From NCBI GenBank assembly GCA_019634415.1, contig JAHQVJ010000100.1, forward strand, positions 1-64,000: a stretch of DNA of 64,000 nt, given 5' to 3'. The DNA comes from Myxococcales bacterium (GTDB lineage: Bacteria > Myxococcota_A > UBA796 > GCA-2862545). Positions 36,501-45,133 of the stretch are shown one piece after another. The translations under genes and the position numbers were made by a program. Every line of letters starts with the position of its first letter. Position 1 is the stretch's first letter. The notes under the pieces were generated by a model that had not been told where the DNA came from, did no database searches, and saw nothing but the letters and a program-made list of their open reading frames with translations.

Positions 36501-36682
36501 AAGCGCCCGTGGTTGCTGTGGAGCTCGAAGTGCCCAGTGCTACGGCAGAGCCCGTTCCAGCGGCGGAGCCCGTCGTCTCGGAGCCCGAGGCACCTCAGGT
36601 GCCCGTAGCCGAGGCTGCTCCGGAGCCAGTGGTCACCCCACCCGCTGCAGAGCCCTCCGTCGAGGAGCCGAAGGAGCTGTAG
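33542..36682 (+). CDS. Large STAND-like protein with degenerate NTPase and TPR region
   Basis: 1046 aa. Residues 1-160 form an alpha/beta domain (GRCAVAVSGSLLRDP, then VVVVVEPEG) that recalls SIR2-like or Rossmann folds, without clear catalytic residues. FVGREEE (167-173) introduces an NTPase module. Its Walker A is GPRGSGRH (190-197), with the invariant Lys replaced, and the Walker B position reads VFVVHRLEF, so ATP hydrolysis is doubtful. Residues about 530-890 are TPR-like. The last 160 residues are a low-complexity Ala/Glu/Pro/Val tail. A good GAGAGG precedes ATG 33542. Function unknown; a scaffold is likely. Confidence 0.8.
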   Translation: MNRVEKAIESGRCAVAVSGSLLRDPEVMLALSERSALNPMALAGPAVSPVIPVGPDGIARAVAQPGGVVVVVEPEGADVQGLQALGALLQRGRHRPEVVVVARNYNPFAFGGALKGLTVDHEKGRGKAFIQGLPEPPEALDVPGVEDALAKVKKKGSDIPAPRFCFVGREEEAEQLGSLLGSGGPIVLSGPRGSGRHQLLEHAIEASELTRLPDLWLGWGTGFDALAARIAIAASEAGHGALLELLKAEHSVAELIEATRGAVASEAMAGRVFVVHRLEFGLGRENDFFRKSRLELLLYSLLTHDASFPIVFVSTRQPRFHREGIGEGLRRLEVGGIKGRFFHEIFEAHKAAEFPRDKFGPISDRVHGHALAARTFAVATRVRQDGEAIVDDPKFMKMESIQDEAAIKKQLGKRVERLPKPLRNVLARISHFAEPVNGNMLADIRVNRKSRLELLSLGLLDMYGTMNDRRYRVHPLVRLNLSFREISDFDVCGDLAEYFQGQATKVEGLEKVALQHRQMRFAIAGRRLRARPQTETPQHDAWLESVTGMLRAKQPRLDLVEQRLNECLKTDPANSDAWLLKLELVAAQQNKIEALEEVLEEAIQKAAVPELFQQVVSYALGRRARTKAITVLERAVAMFPEESRLRTRLGAILLRQGRRNEGIEHLIDAMNQDPMLPDPYGLLGMARRDEGVESLDEAEQLLREAVRLSPTDPVQTARLADLLIERARVEEDKQKELREEAYQLLEDGIRGERRAPEACLLLATLIREQGGDLERCAWLLKQSRKLTDRNHERSRRITVERALLDMAQGNLDQAEHSIRQRIDSDPTHARAFAALGHILEVREQYIPAFAEYQRAKERTSQHSLACRYYGSLLTRLQGIIEAQAAGLLQPSEPARPMPTPVVPSGRILRREGSEASADVSGGEPAAPDAAVEQLLAEPGVPAAAEPAPAAEPVAAEPPAPAAEPVAAESAPAAEPVAAEPAPAAEPEAPVVAVELEVPSATAEPVPAAEPVVSEPEAPQVPVAEAAPEPVVTPPAAEPSVEEPKEL
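36371..36505 (+). repeat. Coding tandem repeat, about 33-bp unit (AEPAPAAEPVA)
   Basis: Nearly four copies of an 11-12-residue unit, AEPAPAAEPVA, lie at residues about 944-988 of the STAND-like protein. The DNA copies differ at third positions (GCC/GCA/GCT), so the repeat is not newly formed. The copy number may vary between strains. Confidence 0.8.
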
Positions 36683-36691
36683 GCTTGCGCC

Positions 36692-37378
36692 TCAGCTCGC
36701 CTTGGCGAGGGAGGGGCGGCGGAGCCTGAGCACCGGCCACCGGTGCTGGGCCAAGAGCCACAGCGCCATGCTCAATCCGAAGGTCGCTGCGAAGATTCCC
36801 CAGCGCTCCAGGGGCATCTCCCAGGGCCCGTGCATGACCAGACCATCCGCCATCAAGGTGAGGGCGATCATGCCCGGCACCATGGCCAGCACCGAGATCA
36901 CGTACTGCCACAGCGGGATCCGTGTGAGGGCCGTGGCCACGGTGAGCAGCGGAAGGGGCAGCCACAGCACGCGCCACACCACCAGGATCGCCGGTCCTTG
37001 GGACTCCAACGCCTGCTGGATCGGCTTCAGTCGCTCCCCGAACCAGGCCTCTGCTGGCGCTCTTAGGAACGAGCGCACCACCGTGAGCTGGATCGCGGCA
37101 GCGACCAGGGCGCCCACCACCGCCATCGCCGTGCCTGCGCTCCATCCGTAGAGCACCCCGCCCACCAAGGTGGGCCACAGGATCGAGTTCGCCACGATCC
37201 AGAACAGGAAGTAGGTCGCGAGCCACGGCAGCGACCAGGCCGTCTCCACCTCCCGCAACGCCACCGGATCCAGATCCACGCCCAGGGAGCCCTGGGCGTA
37301 CCACAGTGCTCCACAGAGGAGCACGAACAAGCACACCCGCAAGACGTGGGGTGCCGCACGTTGGAGGGAGTCGGACAT
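36692..37378 (-). CDS. VTT (TVP38/TMEM64, DedA-like) membrane protein
   Basis: 228 aa with five or six hydrophobic segments. The core FLFWIVANSILWPTLVGGVL and the following loop VVRSFLRAPAEAWFGERL, then LVVWRVLWLPLPLLTVATAL, fit the VTT domain, in which re-entrant loops carry lipids across membranes. In this family the glycine-rich loop is usually GxxxG; here it reads GVLYGWSAG. ATG 37378 was chosen; a GTG further upstream in frame is possible. It lies 80 nt downstream of nadK on the same strand. Confidence 0.8.
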   Translation of the reverse strand: MSDSLQRAAPHVLRVCLFVLLCGALWYAQGSLGVDLDPVALREVETAWSLPWLATYFLFWIVANSILWPTLVGGVLYGWSAGTAMAVVGALVAAAIQLTVVRSFLRAPAEAWFGERLKPIQQALESQGPAILVVWRVLWLPLPLLTVATALTRIPLWQYVISVLAMVPGMIALTLMADGLVMHGPWEMPLERWGIFAATFGLSMALWLLAQHRWPVLRLRRPSLAKAS

Positions 37379-37458
37379 TCCGTGCACGGTAGCCGGCTGC
37401 GTCCGCTTCGTCCGCTGTCCGCTGGTGACGTTGTCGACGGGCTCCGTCGGGCGGTCCG

Positions 37459-38214
37459 TCACGGATGCACGATCTTCCGCAACATCTGGCGGGTGAAGTC
37501 GTGATGCTCCAGGTAGGCGAGCTGCACGGTGTCGTCCGACAGCTTCAGCTGCACCCGTTGCACGTCGTCCGTTCCTCGGCCGTCCGCCACCGCCCGCACC
37601 GGACGCCATCGCGCATGCAGCACCGTCACCTCCACCTGTGCATCGGGTGGAAGCACGAACGGTGTCAGCCTCGGCAGGTGCGGGCAGATCGGGGTGACCT
37701 GGACCGCGCGGAGGCTCGGATGCAGCGGGGTGCCCCCCGCCGAGAAGCTGTAGGCCGTGGAGCCCAGGGCGGTGGCCACGATCATGCCGTCCGCCACCAG
37801 CTGATCCACCGCCACGTGTCCACCGATGGAGATCTGCAGCCGCGCCGTCTGGCTGGTCATGCGCTCCAGGTACACGTCGTTGATCGCCCGCGTGACGGCC
37901 ACGGCGCCCGAGGCCAGCTCCATTCGCGCCTCGATGAGCGGGAACGTGTGCGCCGTGAAGCTACCCTGCAGGATCGCCTCGGCAGCCGCTGGCACCGCGG
38001 ACGCCACGTCGTTGAGGAGGAACCCGAGGTGGCCTGCGTTCAGCCCGAGGTAGGTACGCCGCAGGCCGTGCTGGGCCACCGTCTCCAACAAGAAGCCGTC
38101 TCCGCCCACCACCACCGTCAGCTCGTCCGAAGGAGACCAGTCCGGTGGAAGGTGACTCGCCAGGCTCGCCCACAGCTCCTGGGCCCGCGGATTCCGCGGG
38201 TCGCAGATGATCAC
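37459..38214 (-). CDS. nadK: NAD kinase
   Basis: 251 aa from GTG 38214. It phosphorylates NAD to NADP in the cytoplasm. The GGDG motif (VVVGGDGFLLETV) and the conserved loop LGLNAGHLGFL are present, along with TAYSFSAGGTPLHP, the NAD-binding signature (usually TAYSLSAGGP). The start overlaps the previous gene's stop by 4 nt. Codons upstream in the same frame belong to other genes. It is near the end of a packed run that also contains a NAD-consuming sirtuin. Confidence 0.93.
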   Translation of the reverse strand: MIICDPRNPRAQELWASLASHLPPDWSPSDELTVVVGGDGFLLETVAQHGLRRTYLGLNAGHLGFLLNDVASAVPAAAEAILQGSFTAHTFPLIEARMELASGAVAVTRAINDVYLERMTSQTARLQISIGGHVAVDQLVADGMIVATALGSTAYSFSAGGTPLHPSLRAVQVTPICPHLPRLTPFVLPPDAQVEVTVLHARWRPVRAVADGRGTDDVQRVQLKLSDDTVQLAYLEHHDFTRQMLRKIVHP

Positions 38215-39038
38215 GGCTCGTCCGTAGCAGCTGCGGGCGCCGGCACCTGCAGATCCGCCAGGGCGTCCAGCTCGATCATGCTGATCAGCGCGCGACCAGG
38301 TGCCATCGCCAGCGTGGGCTCCGTGGGGGAGGGCACGCGATACGAGGCGAACCACAGCCCGCCGCCCACCTCGTTGGGCACGGCCCACAGATCCACCAGA
38401 TCGGCAGTGGCTGGACCGGGAACCTCCAGTCGGTACCGCACGGCCGGCTCCCCATCGACCCAGGTCGGTGCTGCGTCCACCAGGGTGCAGCCGCAGCCCG
38501 AGAGTAGGCCCGTGAGGAACTCCGCGCTGAACACGTCGGACGCCTCCTGCTCGTGCCAGATGTCGAGCTCGCCACCGAGGATCAGGAACCGCAGGCCGCC
38601 TTCGTCGCGAGGCAGGCCCTTCACCGGCGCCACCACCGATCCCCCCGGGATCTCGTGTTCCGCCCAGCCCGACAGCACCAGCTCGCGCTCGGGAACGGTG
38701 TGCACCACGATGCGCTGAAGTCCGCTCGCGGGGGTCTCCAGCGTCGTGAGCGGGCCCCCCGTGGCGTCGAATCGTCGATCCTCGGTGATGCGACCGCGCT
38801 GTCGACGCTGCATGCGCACGACCGTGTCGTCCTCCAGCTCCCAGAGCAGGAACGGGCCGTCGCGCCGCTGTCGCCAGCGCCCACGCACCCGACCGTCCGT
38901 GCCCTCGTCCAGGCGACGGTACAGCCGCTCGGACGGCGACTGTCCGGCGACTGCGGGATCGAGGTGGCGCTCCAGGGCCCAGGCGGATTCTTCGCTGGGT
39001 CCGGCCATCGCCATCGTGCAGCACACCAACCCGAACAT
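38211..39038 (-). CDS. Predicted secreted protein of unknown function
   Basis: 275 aa. A very short leader (MFGLVCCTMAMAGP) may be a signal peptide. The rest is rich in charged beta strands (RGRWRQRRDGPFLLWELEDD) and has a GCGC pair near residue 178. No domain recognised. The position, between an RND exporter and nadK, suggests a periplasmic partner of the exporter; this is inference from context only. Confidence 0.65.
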   Translation of the reverse strand: MFGLVCCTMAMAGPSEESAWALERHLDPAVAGQSPSERLYRRLDEGTDGRVRGRWRQRRDGPFLLWELEDDTVVRMQRRQRGRITEDRRFDATGGPLTTLETPASGLQRIVVHTVPERELVLSGWAEHEIPGGSVVAPVKGLPRDEGGLRFLILGGELDIWHEQEASDVFSAEFLTGLLSGCGCTLVDAAPTWVDGEPAVRYRLEVPGPATADLVDLWAVPNEVGGGLWFASYRVPSPTEPTLAMAPGRALISMIELDALADLQVPAPAAATDEP

Positions 39039-39080
39039 CGGGCCTCCTGCTCTTCCAATCTTCTACCAGGAACTGCAGCG

Positions 39081-41423
39081 TCAGGCGTTCACGGCCGCCG
39101 AGGGAGCTCGCCCGGTGAGGCGCCAACCAGCTGCCCAGGCCGTCGGAAGGAGCACCACGCTCGCCACCACGACGGCGATCAGGCCGATCACCACCAGCAT
39201 GCCAAGGGAGCGAACTCCGCGGTTCCCCGCCAAGGTGAGCGACAGGAACGACAGGATCGTGGTCACGGCAGAGATCGCGGCAGCCACCCCCGTGGTGCCA
39301 AGTGCCCTCCGCACGCCCCCCGGTCCCTCTTCGGCCAGGCGATGGAGCAGGTGGATCACGACGTCGACGCCGATCCCCAGGAGGATGGGGATCCCCACGA
39401 TGTTGATCATGGTCAGGCGCACCGAGGCGGCCTCCAGCGCGAGGCCTGCCCAGACCATGCCCGCCAGCACCGTGCCCACCGCACCCAGCACCCACACCGG
39501 TCGGCGCAGATCCACCGCGGTGATCAACACCACGAGCAGGAACGCGAACAGCGCCACCACGGGCATGTCGCGCTGGATCACCCCGAAGAGGGAGCCCAGC
39601 GCCACGTGCTCGCCGGCGGCCGGATGTTCGGGCACGGCCCGATGGACCTCGCGATGCAGATCAGCGGCTTGCCGTAGGTCCCACATGTTCCCCTGGGGAA
39701 TCATCAGCATGCGGTGTTGGTCTGCCGTGGCAGCTCCCAGCATGGCCAACAAGGGAGGGGGCAGGGAGTCCCGGGTGAGGGGCTGTAGCGCCACGGCACG
39801 CAAGGGGAGGAGTGGCTCCACGAGCGGCGGTGGCAGGTAGCGCAGGTTCGGATCGGCCAGCAGGCCCTTCAGGCGCTCCAGCACCTCCAGTCGTCGTGGC
39901 TGATCGGGCGGCAGCACGTCGGCGATGGACAGGGTGCGGGCCACGTGGGGGAGTGTGCCCTCTCCGATCTGCGCCCGGACCGAGGCCTGCACCTCGTCTC
40001 GGGTGGCGGCGTCGTCGAAGCTCACCACCACCGGGGCGTAGGACTCTCGAGCCAGCGCGCGGGCCTCGGCGTCGAGCTCCGCGTAGGCCAGGCCGTCCCG
40101 GCGCAGCGCGCTGACGTCGTACTCCCAGGTCAGCTGCGGCAGTCGCCAGCTGCCGAGGCCAGCCGTGGCCAGCACCAGCACCGTGAGCAGCAGCGGTGTC
40201 CAGGCATAGGAGGAGCGGCTCCGGATCGAGCCCACGCCCACCCCGCGCAGCAGGGGAGCCCGTGCATCCAGCCCCAGGATCAGCAGCGGCAGGGTGACGA
40301 ACATCACCAGCAAGGTGACCAGCAGTCCGGTGGCCAGCAGCACGCCGAGCTGGGAGAATCCGCGGAAGTCCGCGATCGCCAGGGCTGCGAATCCCGCCGC
40401 CGAGGTGAGTGCCGCCGTCACGCAGGGAGGGCCCACGCGCTCCCAGGCCACCACGATGGCGATGCGGGGCGACAAGCCGTCGGTGCGCAGCTCCCGAAAG
40501 CGACCCACCAGGTGCACCGCGAAGTCGATGCCCAGTCCCACCAGCACGGCGCCTCCCAGCGATGTGTAGGTGTTGAGGCTTCCCACGAGCAGGCGGGCCA
40601 GTCCCAGGGTGAGGATCACCGAGATCACCAGCGGCACGCACACCAGCACCACCGCCTTCGCGGATCGGAAGGCGAAGGCCAGCACGGCGAGCACCATGAG
40701 GAGGCTCGCGCCGCTCGTCCAGGCCAGATCCTGCCGGATCCCTCGATAGTCCTCGACGTTGTGCCGGTAGGCGCCGCCGATCCACGACAGCTCCACGCCA
40801 GGCGCCTCGGCCAGTGCGTGCTCCACCGCCTGCTCCACCTCGGTGATCAGGGCCAAGGAGAACGCTGGGTCGTGGCTGGAGCCTGTGGGTCGCACGAGCA
40901 GGCGTCCACCCCCCGTGCCCAAGGTGGGATCTTGCTGGATAGCCGCGTCGATGCGCTCGGTGACCGGCCCCATGGCCATCAGTCGCTGCGTCATCATCGG
41001 GTTCAGCGCCGGGCCGAGGGCCAGCGCCCCCTGGAGCCGTGCCGTCAGCTGCTCCAGATCCGAGGGCTCGAGCTGCAGCAGCCCGATCTGCGTGGCCAGC
41101 TCCTCGTCGACCGTGTGCAACGCCCACTGCACGCGGTCGCTCGCCGCCAAGGTCTCCGCTAGGCCGTCGAGCAGGCGATCCACGTCTTCTTCGGGCCCGT
41201 CGAAGGACAGTGTGACGAGGTTCGCGCCCCCTTCAGCCTCGTGCAGCGCTGCCAGATCCTGCGACGCGCGATCGTCGGGCGGCAGGAGTGCCAGCAGGTT
41301 CGGCTCGATGCGCGGAGGGAACCCCACCGCGACAGACACGATCACCGACACCACCAGGAGGGTGGTGACCAGGCGAGGGTGATCCAGGACCCAGGCTGCG
41401 AGGGTGCCCCAGTTGACCAGCAC
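39081..41423 (-). CDS. RND/MMPL-family exporter
   Basis: 780 aa from GTG 41423. One N-terminal helix (about 15-35), a large periplasmic loop, five clustered helices (about 210-370), a second helix and loop, and a last cluster of five (about 625-775) give the usual duplicated 6+6 layout of MMPL proteins. A Gly-rich helix with GLGIDFAVHLVGRF in the first half and LGIGVDVVIHLLHRL in the second are family signatures and hold the proton-relay aspartates. The substrate is likely a lipid or hydrophobic compound. Its GTG overlaps the sirtuin stop as TAGTG. Confidence 0.9.
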   Translation of the reverse strand: MLVNWGTLAAWVLDHPRLVTTLLVVSVIVSVAVGFPPRIEPNLLALLPPDDRASQDLAALHEAEGGANLVTLSFDGPEEDVDRLLDGLAETLAASDRVQWALHTVDEELATQIGLLQLEPSDLEQLTARLQGALALGPALNPMMTQRLMAMGPVTERIDAAIQQDPTLGTGGGRLLVRPTGSSHDPAFSLALITEVEQAVEHALAEAPGVELSWIGGAYRHNVEDYRGIRQDLAWTSGASLLMVLAVLAFAFRSAKAVVLVCVPLVISVILTLGLARLLVGSLNTYTSLGGAVLVGLGIDFAVHLVGRFRELRTDGLSPRIAIVVAWERVGPPCVTAALTSAAGFAALAIADFRGFSQLGVLLATGLLVTLLVMFVTLPLLILGLDARAPLLRGVGVGSIRSRSSYAWTPLLLTVLVLATAGLGSWRLPQLTWEYDVSALRRDGLAYAELDAEARALARESYAPVVVSFDDAATRDEVQASVRAQIGEGTLPHVARTLSIADVLPPDQPRRLEVLERLKGLLADPNLRYLPPPLVEPLLPLRAVALQPLTRDSLPPPLLAMLGAATADQHRMLMIPQGNMWDLRQAADLHREVHRAVPEHPAAGEHVALGSLFGVIQRDMPVVALFAFLLVVLITAVDLRRPVWVLGAVGTVLAGMVWAGLALEAASVRLTMINIVGIPILLGIGVDVVIHLLHRLAEEGPGGVRRALGTTGVAAAISAVTTILSFLSLTLAGNRGVRSLGMLVVIGLIAVVVASVVLLPTAWAAGWRLTGRAPSAAVNA

Positions 41424-42190
41424 TAGCGAGTTCCGAGCCGGGAGTGGAGTGCGGCCATTACATCTGCAGCACCTCCACGCAACTTCCATGTGACGAGCCC
41501 CGACACGTCACTCTCCCCTGGGTTGATCTCCACGACCGGACGACCCGCGCGCGCCTGCATCATCACGGGGGCCGCGATGTAGGGGAACGCCGACGTCGTG
41601 CCGATGGACCACACCAGGTCGAAGGGGCGCTCCAGAGCCGTGGTCAAGGCGTGGATGTTGCCCGGATCCAGCATCTCGCCGAACAGCACCACCTCGGGGC
41701 GCACCAGCGCACCGCAGCGCTCGCACGACGGGGGGATCTGCAGCTCCGCATAGTCCGGCACCCGCCATCGTCGCGGACACGCCGTGCAGCGCAGCGCGTG
41801 GATCGATCCGTGGATCTCGATCACGTCCGACGACCCGGCTGCGACGTGCAGACCATCGACGTTCTGGGTGAGGATCACCACCTCTCGCTGCTCGGCCAGC
41901 TCGGCGATGATCCGGTGGGCTGCGTTGGGGTGGGCTCCGCGGCACGCTGCCTCGATCTGGGCGATGTGGCGCCAACACAGCGCCGGATCGGACTGTAGTG
42001 TGGTGCCCGACAGCACGTCCTCGATGGGCATGCCCTCGGGCGTGTCGGCGTCGTCGTACAGGCCCCCCACCCCACGGTAGGTCGGCAAGCCACTGTCTGC
42101 AGAGATGCCCGCCCCGGTGACGAACAGCATGCGCTGTGCGCTACGCATGGCGTCGGCCACCTCGTCGAGCAGATCGGGATCGACCTTCAT
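41423..42190 (-). CDS. cobB: Sir2-family NAD-dependent protein deacylase (sirtuin 1)
   Basis: 255 aa. NAD-binding motif GAGISADSGLPTYRG, then TQNVDGLH and the catalytic-His motif EIHGS are present. The zinc site is CTAC...CERC. It removes acyl groups from lysines and makes nicotinamide and O-acyl-ADP-ribose. The stop and start overlap its neighbours on both sides (1 and 4 nt), so it is translated together with an outer-membrane-type protein and an RND exporter, an unusual setting for a cytoplasmic deacylase. A second sirtuin lies at 58542. Confidence 0.93.
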   Translation of the reverse strand: MKVDPDLLDEVADAMRSAQRMLFVTGAGISADSGLPTYRGVGGLYDDADTPEGMPIEDVLSGTTLQSDPALCWRHIAQIEAACRGAHPNAAHRIIAELAEQREVVILTQNVDGLHVAAGSSDVIEIHGSIHALRCTACPRRWRVPDYAELQIPPSCERCGALVRPEVVLFGEMLDPGNIHALTTALERPFDLVWSIGTTSAFPYIAAPVMMQARAGRPVVEINPGESDVSGLVTWKLRGGAADVMAALHSRLGTR

Positions 42191-43656
42191 GGTAGACGGA
42201 ACAGTGGTCCGAGGTGGACCTGGACGCCAGTCTGCAGGATCCAGCCCGGTCCTCGTTGGCCCGAGGGCGCCGGGGGCGCGGTCATGCCCTCTCCGTTGCT
42301 GAGCTCGATGGTGGGACTCCCGCCCAGGGGTACGTCGACACCAGCTCGGGTGAAGATCGTCACCAGGGGGGAGGCCTCGAACTCCCCTCCCGGCAGCACG
42401 CTCCACAGCATCAGGGTCGGTGCGTTCACCCGGGAGAAGTTGTTGCCGGCGGGAATGCCCGCCCCCGTCCACAGCGACACCCCGGTGGTGATCGTCGGAC
42501 GTGCGCGGCTGTGCACCCAGGGTGCCAAGGTGGCCCGCAGCCCGTAGTGGTAGGTGTTGATGGAGGTGACCGTGGGGTTGGAGCCGATGGCTGGCTGTCC
42601 CTCCACGTCCTCGTCCACGGCCAGTGTGGTGCGGCCGGTGTGCATGCCGGCGAGCACCGACAGCTCCAGCACGGGCAGCACGCCCACCCCCACCTCGAGC
42701 TCCCCCGTGGCGGTGGCTCCGTTGATGACCTCGACGAACTGCACCGTGTGGATGGGCTCGAGGGTGGTCCCGCTCCGGAGCAGCTGTGCCACGTAGTTCT
42801 GATGCCACGGGCCTCCCCCGAAGCCGCCGGCCACGCGCAGCACCAGCTCGCCGGTGCGTCCTCTTCCCTCCCTGCGCCAGGTGTCCAGGTCCTTGCCGGA
42901 GTTGGAGTAGCGGAGGAACTCCCGCTGCCCCATCCCCGTTCGCTCCCAAGGTGGGATGTCGGCGTCGTCGTCGAACTGGGAGAGCTCTTCCTTGGTGACC
43001 TTGGGGGTATCGACGGGCTCCAGATCGGGGCTCGGCACCACCTGCCCCAGCTCGGCCTCCAGCTCCTCGAGGTAGCCGGCCATCAGCTGGCGGCGCGCTG
43101 CCTCGATGGCCGCCTCGTCGGCGTCGGGCGTCATGCGCATGTCCCGCAGGGTCGCCGCCCCCTCCAGCACGTCGGCGAAGAGGTGCACGATCCCTTGCAG
43201 TGCCGCGTTCTCGTCGGGGCTCAGGGGCACCGTGAACTGGGTGACCTCCCGGGCGCTGGTGACGTCCAGCACGTGCACGTTGAGCACGTGAGGGGCGTCG
43301 TCGCCACCGATCTCCTGGGCCAGCGTGGCGCCGACCACCCAGTCCGACAGGGCCCGCTGCCCCAGGACCAAGGCGCAGCCAGGGTACTCACCGGGCGGGC
43401 AGCCCCGCATGTAGACGTCCGGCCCATAGTCGTGGACCTGGAATCCCTGCACCTCGGCCATGTCGATGGTGTTGTGGGTCTGCTGGAAGCGAGTGGTCAG
43501 GGCGGCGTGCAGGCGGTTCGCCTCCGCCTGCAGCGAGGCGTCGCTGGCCTGGAAGGTGGTGACCAGCACCTGATCGAAGGTGAAGGTGGTCGGCTCGTCC
43601 GGGGCGGGGTCCTGACCCCATGCCAGCACGGGAACGACAACCCAGATCACCTGCAC
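42187..43656 (-). CDS. Predicted outer-membrane or secreted protein of unknown function
   Basis: 489 aa. The first 15 residues (MQVIWVVVPVLAWGQ) form a signal peptide. Residues about 20-230 are alpha/beta. The last 230 residues alternate hydrophobic and polar residues (YHYGLRATLAPWVHS, TITTGVSLWTGAGIP, WILQTGVQVHLGP) as in a beta-barrel ending at the C-terminus. No family recognised. It is the first gene of the minus-strand run toward nadK and overlaps the sirtuin gene by 4 nt. Confidence 0.7.
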   Translation of the reverse strand: MQVIWVVVPVLAWGQDPAPDEPTTFTFDQVLVTTFQASDASLQAEANRLHAALTTRFQQTHNTIDMAEVQGFQVHDYGPDVYMRGCPPGEYPGCALVLGQRALSDWVVGATLAQEIGGDDAPHVLNVHVLDVTSAREVTQFTVPLSPDENAALQGIVHLFADVLEGAATLRDMRMTPDADEAAIEAARRQLMAGYLEELEAELGQVVPSPDLEPVDTPKVTKEELSQFDDDADIPPWERTGMGQREFLRYSNSGKDLDTWRREGRGRTGELVLRVAGGFGGGPWHQNYVAQLLRSGTTLEPIHTVQFVEVINGATATGELEVGVGVLPVLELSVLAGMHTGRTTLAVDEDVEGQPAIGSNPTVTSINTYHYGLRATLAPWVHSRARPTITTGVSLWTGAGIPAGNNFSRVNAPTLMLWSVLPGGEFEASPLVTIFTRAGVDVPLGGSPTIELSNGEGMTAPPAPSGQRGPGWILQTGVQVHLGPLFRLP

Positions 43657-43708
43657 CTCCGCACATAGGGGGGTGTAGCCCGGGTCGACCCCACACCCCA
43701 GCGCGCCT

Positions 43709-45133
43709 CTACCTTACAAGCTTGCGCTGGGGTCCACGTCGCTTGGGGGGTGGGTGATCGTCGGGCGGCACGAGGATGGCGAGCAGCTCGACGTGGGCCG
43801 TGTTGGGAAACATGTCGAACAGCTCGATCTCTCCCTGCACGCGCCAGCCCAGCGACCGGGCGTGGGCCAGATCGCGGGCCAGGGCATCCGGGTTGCACGA
43901 CACGTAGGCGATCCTCGCCGGCTGCAGCGCGACGATGCGCTCCAGGACGCCTTCCTCCAGGCCACGTCGGGCCGGATCCACCACCACCTTGGTGCCCACA
44001 CCCCCGAGGCGCTCCTGCAGATCCGGCAGTGCGGTGAGGACGCCGTCGCAGATGAACTCCGCTGGCGCCCGGTTGATGCGGGCCGACTCCCGCGCCCGAT
44101 TCACCGCACCCTCGATCTCCTCCACGCCGATGGCGAAGCCGGTTCGCTTCGCTGCCAGTAGCGCCACCCCACCGACGCCGCAGTACAGATCGAGCACGGG
44201 CTCTCCCTGGGCCAGCTCGAGGCGCTCCACCACGCGGGCGTAGAGCACCTCGGCCACACTCGGGTTGGTCTGAAAGAAATCCCCAGGTCCGATCCGGTAG
44301 GCCGTTCCGTTGAGGGTCTCCTCGATCCAGTCCTTGCCGGCGAGGGCCGACACGCCCATCACGCCGTCGCCGTCTCGCTGGAAGATCGCGTTGCCGGGGC
44401 CTGCATTGATGTGCAGCCAGGCTCCGACGACCTGGTTGACCCCGCGCGCGACCTCTTCGGCCAGCTCGGCGAGCTTGCGGGTGCGACGGGCGGCCACCAG
44501 CGTGAGCATCACCTCGCCCGTCGTGCGGCTGGCCCGCAGGACGGCCGAGCGCAGCACACCTCGCTCCGTCTCCGGCTCGAAGGGCTCCACGTCGAGCTGG
44601 ATCGTGTGGTGAGCCAAGGACATCATGGTGCGACGCAAGACCTCGGGCGCAGCGAGACATCCCGGGATGGGCACGATGTCGCGATTCCCTCGTGCCCAGG
44701 CACCCACCCGGATCCGACCCCGATCCGACCGGCCGAAGCCCACCTTCACCACGTGGCGGTAGTCCTGCAGACCGTCGGGGCACGGGTGGATCGGGCCGAG
44801 GGCGACGTCGGCGAGCTCGAACCGCTCGAGCACGGCGCTCACGCGGTCGCGCCTGGCGTCCGACTGGCCCGGGCCGTCCAGGTGCATCCACGGACACCCT
44901 CCGCAGGGCCGGTAGCGATCGCAGGGAGGCTCCACCCGATGTGGGCTCGGAGCGTCGCTCGACACCCATTCGCCACGGACCTGGTTCTGGCCGCGGTGCA
45001 AGATCCGTACATGCGAGCGCTCGCCAGGGATACCGCTCCACACCACTAGGGGCTTGCGATCCCCGTCTGCGTTCACCACCGCTTCCCCTCTGGGGAGCCA
45101 GCGATCGGGCTGTGTCTCGACGATGCGTGCCAT
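43709..45133 (-). CDS. rlmD: RlmD-type 23S rRNA (uracil-C5) methyltransferase
   Basis: 474 aa from ATG 45133; 496 aa if 45199 is used. Four Fe-S cluster cysteines match RumA/RlmD spacing: C71-x5-C77-x2-C80, then C158. The SAM motif is LDLYCGVGGVALLAA. DPARRGLEEGVLERI and the nucleophile motif YVSCNPDALARDL follow, with the base Glu in HVELLAIL. The N-terminal TRAM domain is short or degenerate. It makes m5U in 23S rRNA. It is a single gene. The long gap to its left neighbour (52 nt) and the AT-rich upstream region suggest its own promoter. Confidence 0.88.
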   Translation of the reverse strand: MARIVETQPDRWLPRGEAVVNADGDRKPLVVWSGIPGERSHVRILHRGQNQVRGEWVSSDAPSPHRVEPPCDRYRPCGGCPWMHLDGPGQSDARRDRVSAVLERFELADVALGPIHPCPDGLQDYRHVVKVGFGRSDRGRIRVGAWARGNRDIVPIPGCLAAPEVLRRTMMSLAHHTIQLDVEPFEPETERGVLRSAVLRASRTTGEVMLTLVAARRTRKLAELAEEVARGVNQVVGAWLHINAGPGNAIFQRDGDGVMGVSALAGKDWIEETLNGTAYRIGPGDFFQTNPSVAEVLYARVVERLELAQGEPVLDLYCGVGGVALLAAKRTGFAIGVEEIEGAVNRARESARINRAPAEFICDGVLTALPDLQERLGGVGTKVVVDPARRGLEEGVLERIVALQPARIAYVSCNPDALARDLAHARSLGWRVQGEIELFDMFPNTAHVELLAILVPPDDHPPPKRRGPQRKLVR

